Below are positions 5,626-6,671 of a DNA stretch of 6,671 nt, one piece after another. Within the stretch, counting starts at the first letter, position 1; each line of letters opens with the position of its first letter. Source of the DNA: Pseudomonadota bacterium (lineage in GTDB: Bacteria; Pseudomonadota; Alphaproteobacteria; Acetobacterales; Acetobacteraceae); contig JAKAZJ010000110.1 of the NCBI GenBank assembly GCA_021826565.1, positions 1 through 6,671 of the forward strand, written 5' to 3'. The position numbers and the translations under genes are program-made. The notes beneath the pieces were generated by a model. The model worked only from the letters and a program-made list of their open reading frames with translations, did not search any database and was not told the origin of the DNA.

Positions 5626-6671
5626 ATGCCAGACCTGTTCGCCGATCTTCGCGCCCACATCCAGCACGCGCTCATCGCGCTGCTGCCCGACCTGCCGCCC
5701 GAGGTTGCCGCCCGGGTCGAGCTTACCCCCACCCGCGATCCGGCGCATGGCGATCTGGCGACCAATGCTGCCATGCTCGCCGCCAAGCCGGCCGGGCGTG
5801 CCCCCCGCGAGCTCGCGCAGGCGCTGGCCGAAGCGCTGCGCGCGCTCCCCGACATCGCCGAGGCCACGCCGGCCGGTCCCGGCTTCGTCAATCTGCGCCT
5901 GCACCCCAGCGCCTGGCAGCGGAGCCTGCCTGACATTCTTGCCGCCGGCATCGCGTATGGCGACGGCACCGCCGGCGCCGGCACCCGGGTGAACGTGGAA
6001 TATGTCTCCGCCAACCCCACCGGACCGATGCATATCGGCCATTGTCGCGGCGCCGTGGTCGGCGATGCGCTGGCGCGGTTGCTTGCCAAGGCGGGTTATG
6101 ACGTCACGCGCGAATACTACATCAACGATGCCGGCGCGCAGGTGGCGGCACTCGCCTGGGCCGCTTACTGGCGCTATCTGCAGGCGATCGGCACGAGCCT
6201 GACGGAAGAAGAATTCGCCGCCGAAGTCCCCGGCGGCCTGCAATACCGCGGCGAGTATCTGATCGATGTCGGCGCCGCCCTGGCCGAAGCGCATGGCGAC
6301 CGCCTGGCCACCGCGACCAAGGGCATCGCCGCGCCCGAGCAATGGATCGACCTCGTGCGCGATCACACGGTCACGGCGATGCTGGCCGCGGTGCGCGAGG
6401 ACCTGGCCGCCCTTGGCGTCGCGCAGGAGGTGTTCAGCTCGGAACGCGCGCTGGTCGCCTCCGGCGCGGCCGATACGCTGATCGAACGGCTGCGCGGCGA
6501 CGGCCTGATCTACGAAGGCGTGCTGGAACCGCCCAAGGGCAAGACCCCGGAGGATTGGGAACCACGTCCGCAGACCCTGTTTCGCGCGACGCAATTCGGT
6601 GATGACGTCGATCGGCCGTTGCGGAAATCCGACGGCTCCAACACCTATTTCGCCAACGACATCGCCTACCA
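5626..6671 (+). CDS. argS: Arginyl-tRNA synthetase, N-terminal 348 codons (runs off the right edge)
   Basis: This class I aminoacyl-tRNA synthetase charges tRNA-Arg with arginine using ATP. The frame is open from here to the window end. The ArgS N-terminal domain is visible, including HGDLATNAAM (41-50) and GPGFVNLRL (84-92). It is followed by the catalytic entry NVEYVSANPTGPMHIGHCRG with the HIGH motif at 136-139, then YYINDAGAQV, and finally TQFGDDVDRPLRKSDG and TYFANDIAY. The KMSKS-like loop and the anticodon-binding domain lie beyond the window. Two in-frame ATGs exist: 5620 (adding Met-Thr) and 5626. The GGAA at 5614-5617 is only 2 bases from 5620 but 8 from 5626, so I prefer 5626. The 5620 start overlaps the stop of the upstream broken gene as ATGA and would fit translational coupling. 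Function is certain; the exact start is not. Confidence 0.96.
   Translation, partial: MPDLFADLRAHIQHALIALLPDLPPEVAARVELTPTRDPAHGDLATNAAMLAAKPAGRAPRELAQALAEALRALPDIAEATPAGPGFVNLRLHPSAWQRSLPDILAAGIAYGDGTAGAGTRVNVEYVSANPTGPMHIGHCRGAVVGDALARLLAKAGYDVTREYYINDAGAQVAALAWAAYWRYLQAIGTSLTEEEFAAEVPGGLQYRGEYLIDVGAALAEAHGDRLATATKGIAAPEQWIDLVRDHTVTAMLAAVREDLAALGVAQEVFSSERALVASGAADTLIERLRGDGLIYEGVLEPPKGKTPEDWEPRPQTLFRATQFGDDVDRPLRKSDGSNTYFANDIAY

Noticed and set aside
5307..5933. 208-codon plus-strand frame beginning MAARESG
   Set aside because: Only the middle part (about 5380-5515) looks like protein. After about 5516 it becomes Pro/Arg/Ser-rich shadow sequence and from 5626 it overlaps argS out of frame. 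The protein-like part is better explained as one segment of the frameshifted gene 5248-5623.
5212..6594. 460-codon open frame on the minus strand
   Set aside because: It is antisense to argS and the small broken gene. The translation is low-complexity and lacks recognisable motifs.

Overview
This is a GC-rich stretch (roughly two-thirds G+C or more by eye, with strongly G/C-ending codons). It looks like an alphaproteobacterium, most plausibly of the Rhodospirillales/Acetobacteraceae type. The reasons are the codon use, the dgt-argS gene order common in Alphaproteobacteria, and close resemblance of several proteins to alphaproteobacterial families. The genus cannot be fixed from this sequence.

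Region 1 (1-2737) is an accessory, catabolic-looking block. At the left edge the first nine codons of a leftward gene read MIRFGVFDH, which looks like the start of a luciferase-like flavin monooxygenase. About 130 bp of divergent intergenic DNA follow. A tightly packed rightward operon then encodes a small Rieske [2Fe-2S] ferredoxin (157-480), a PdxA-family dehydrogenase (477-1457) and a Rieske non-haem iron oxygenase alpha subunit of the phthalate 4,5-dioxygenase type (1451-2737). The coding regions overlap by 4 and 7 bases. The PdxA-family protein carries ACP..E..IH.AGI.F.GYPS in place of the usual TGP..K...GHTEF of vitamin B6 PdxA. It therefore resembles TphB-type cis-dihydrodiol (decarboxylating) dehydrogenases. 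Together the three genes suggest dihydroxylation of an aromatic carboxylate followed by re-aromatisation. The substrate is unknown and no electron-donor reductase gene is in the window.

Region 2 (2803-3978) is a class V PLP aminotransferase close to serine-glyoxylate aminotransferase. It is on the same strand after a 65 bp gap, and its link to the oxygenase operon is only positional.

Region 3 (4026-6671) is housekeeping. It holds a dGTPase-like HD-domain phosphohydrolase (4026-5180) and the first 348 codons of argS, arginyl-tRNA synthetase, which runs off the right edge. Between them lies a small gene (5248-5623) with a good ribosome binding site and a plausible upstream promoter. Its reading frame is broken by two apparent single-base deletions. 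If repaired it would encode about 125 residues with two membrane segments and end exactly at the argS start (ATGA overlap).

The main points to follow up are the unassigned oxygenase/TphB-like pair with its own Rieske ferredoxin and a divergent flavin monooxygenase, and the doubly frameshifted membrane-protein gene next to argS. I found no RNA genes, CRISPR arrays, insertion sequences or integrase genes.
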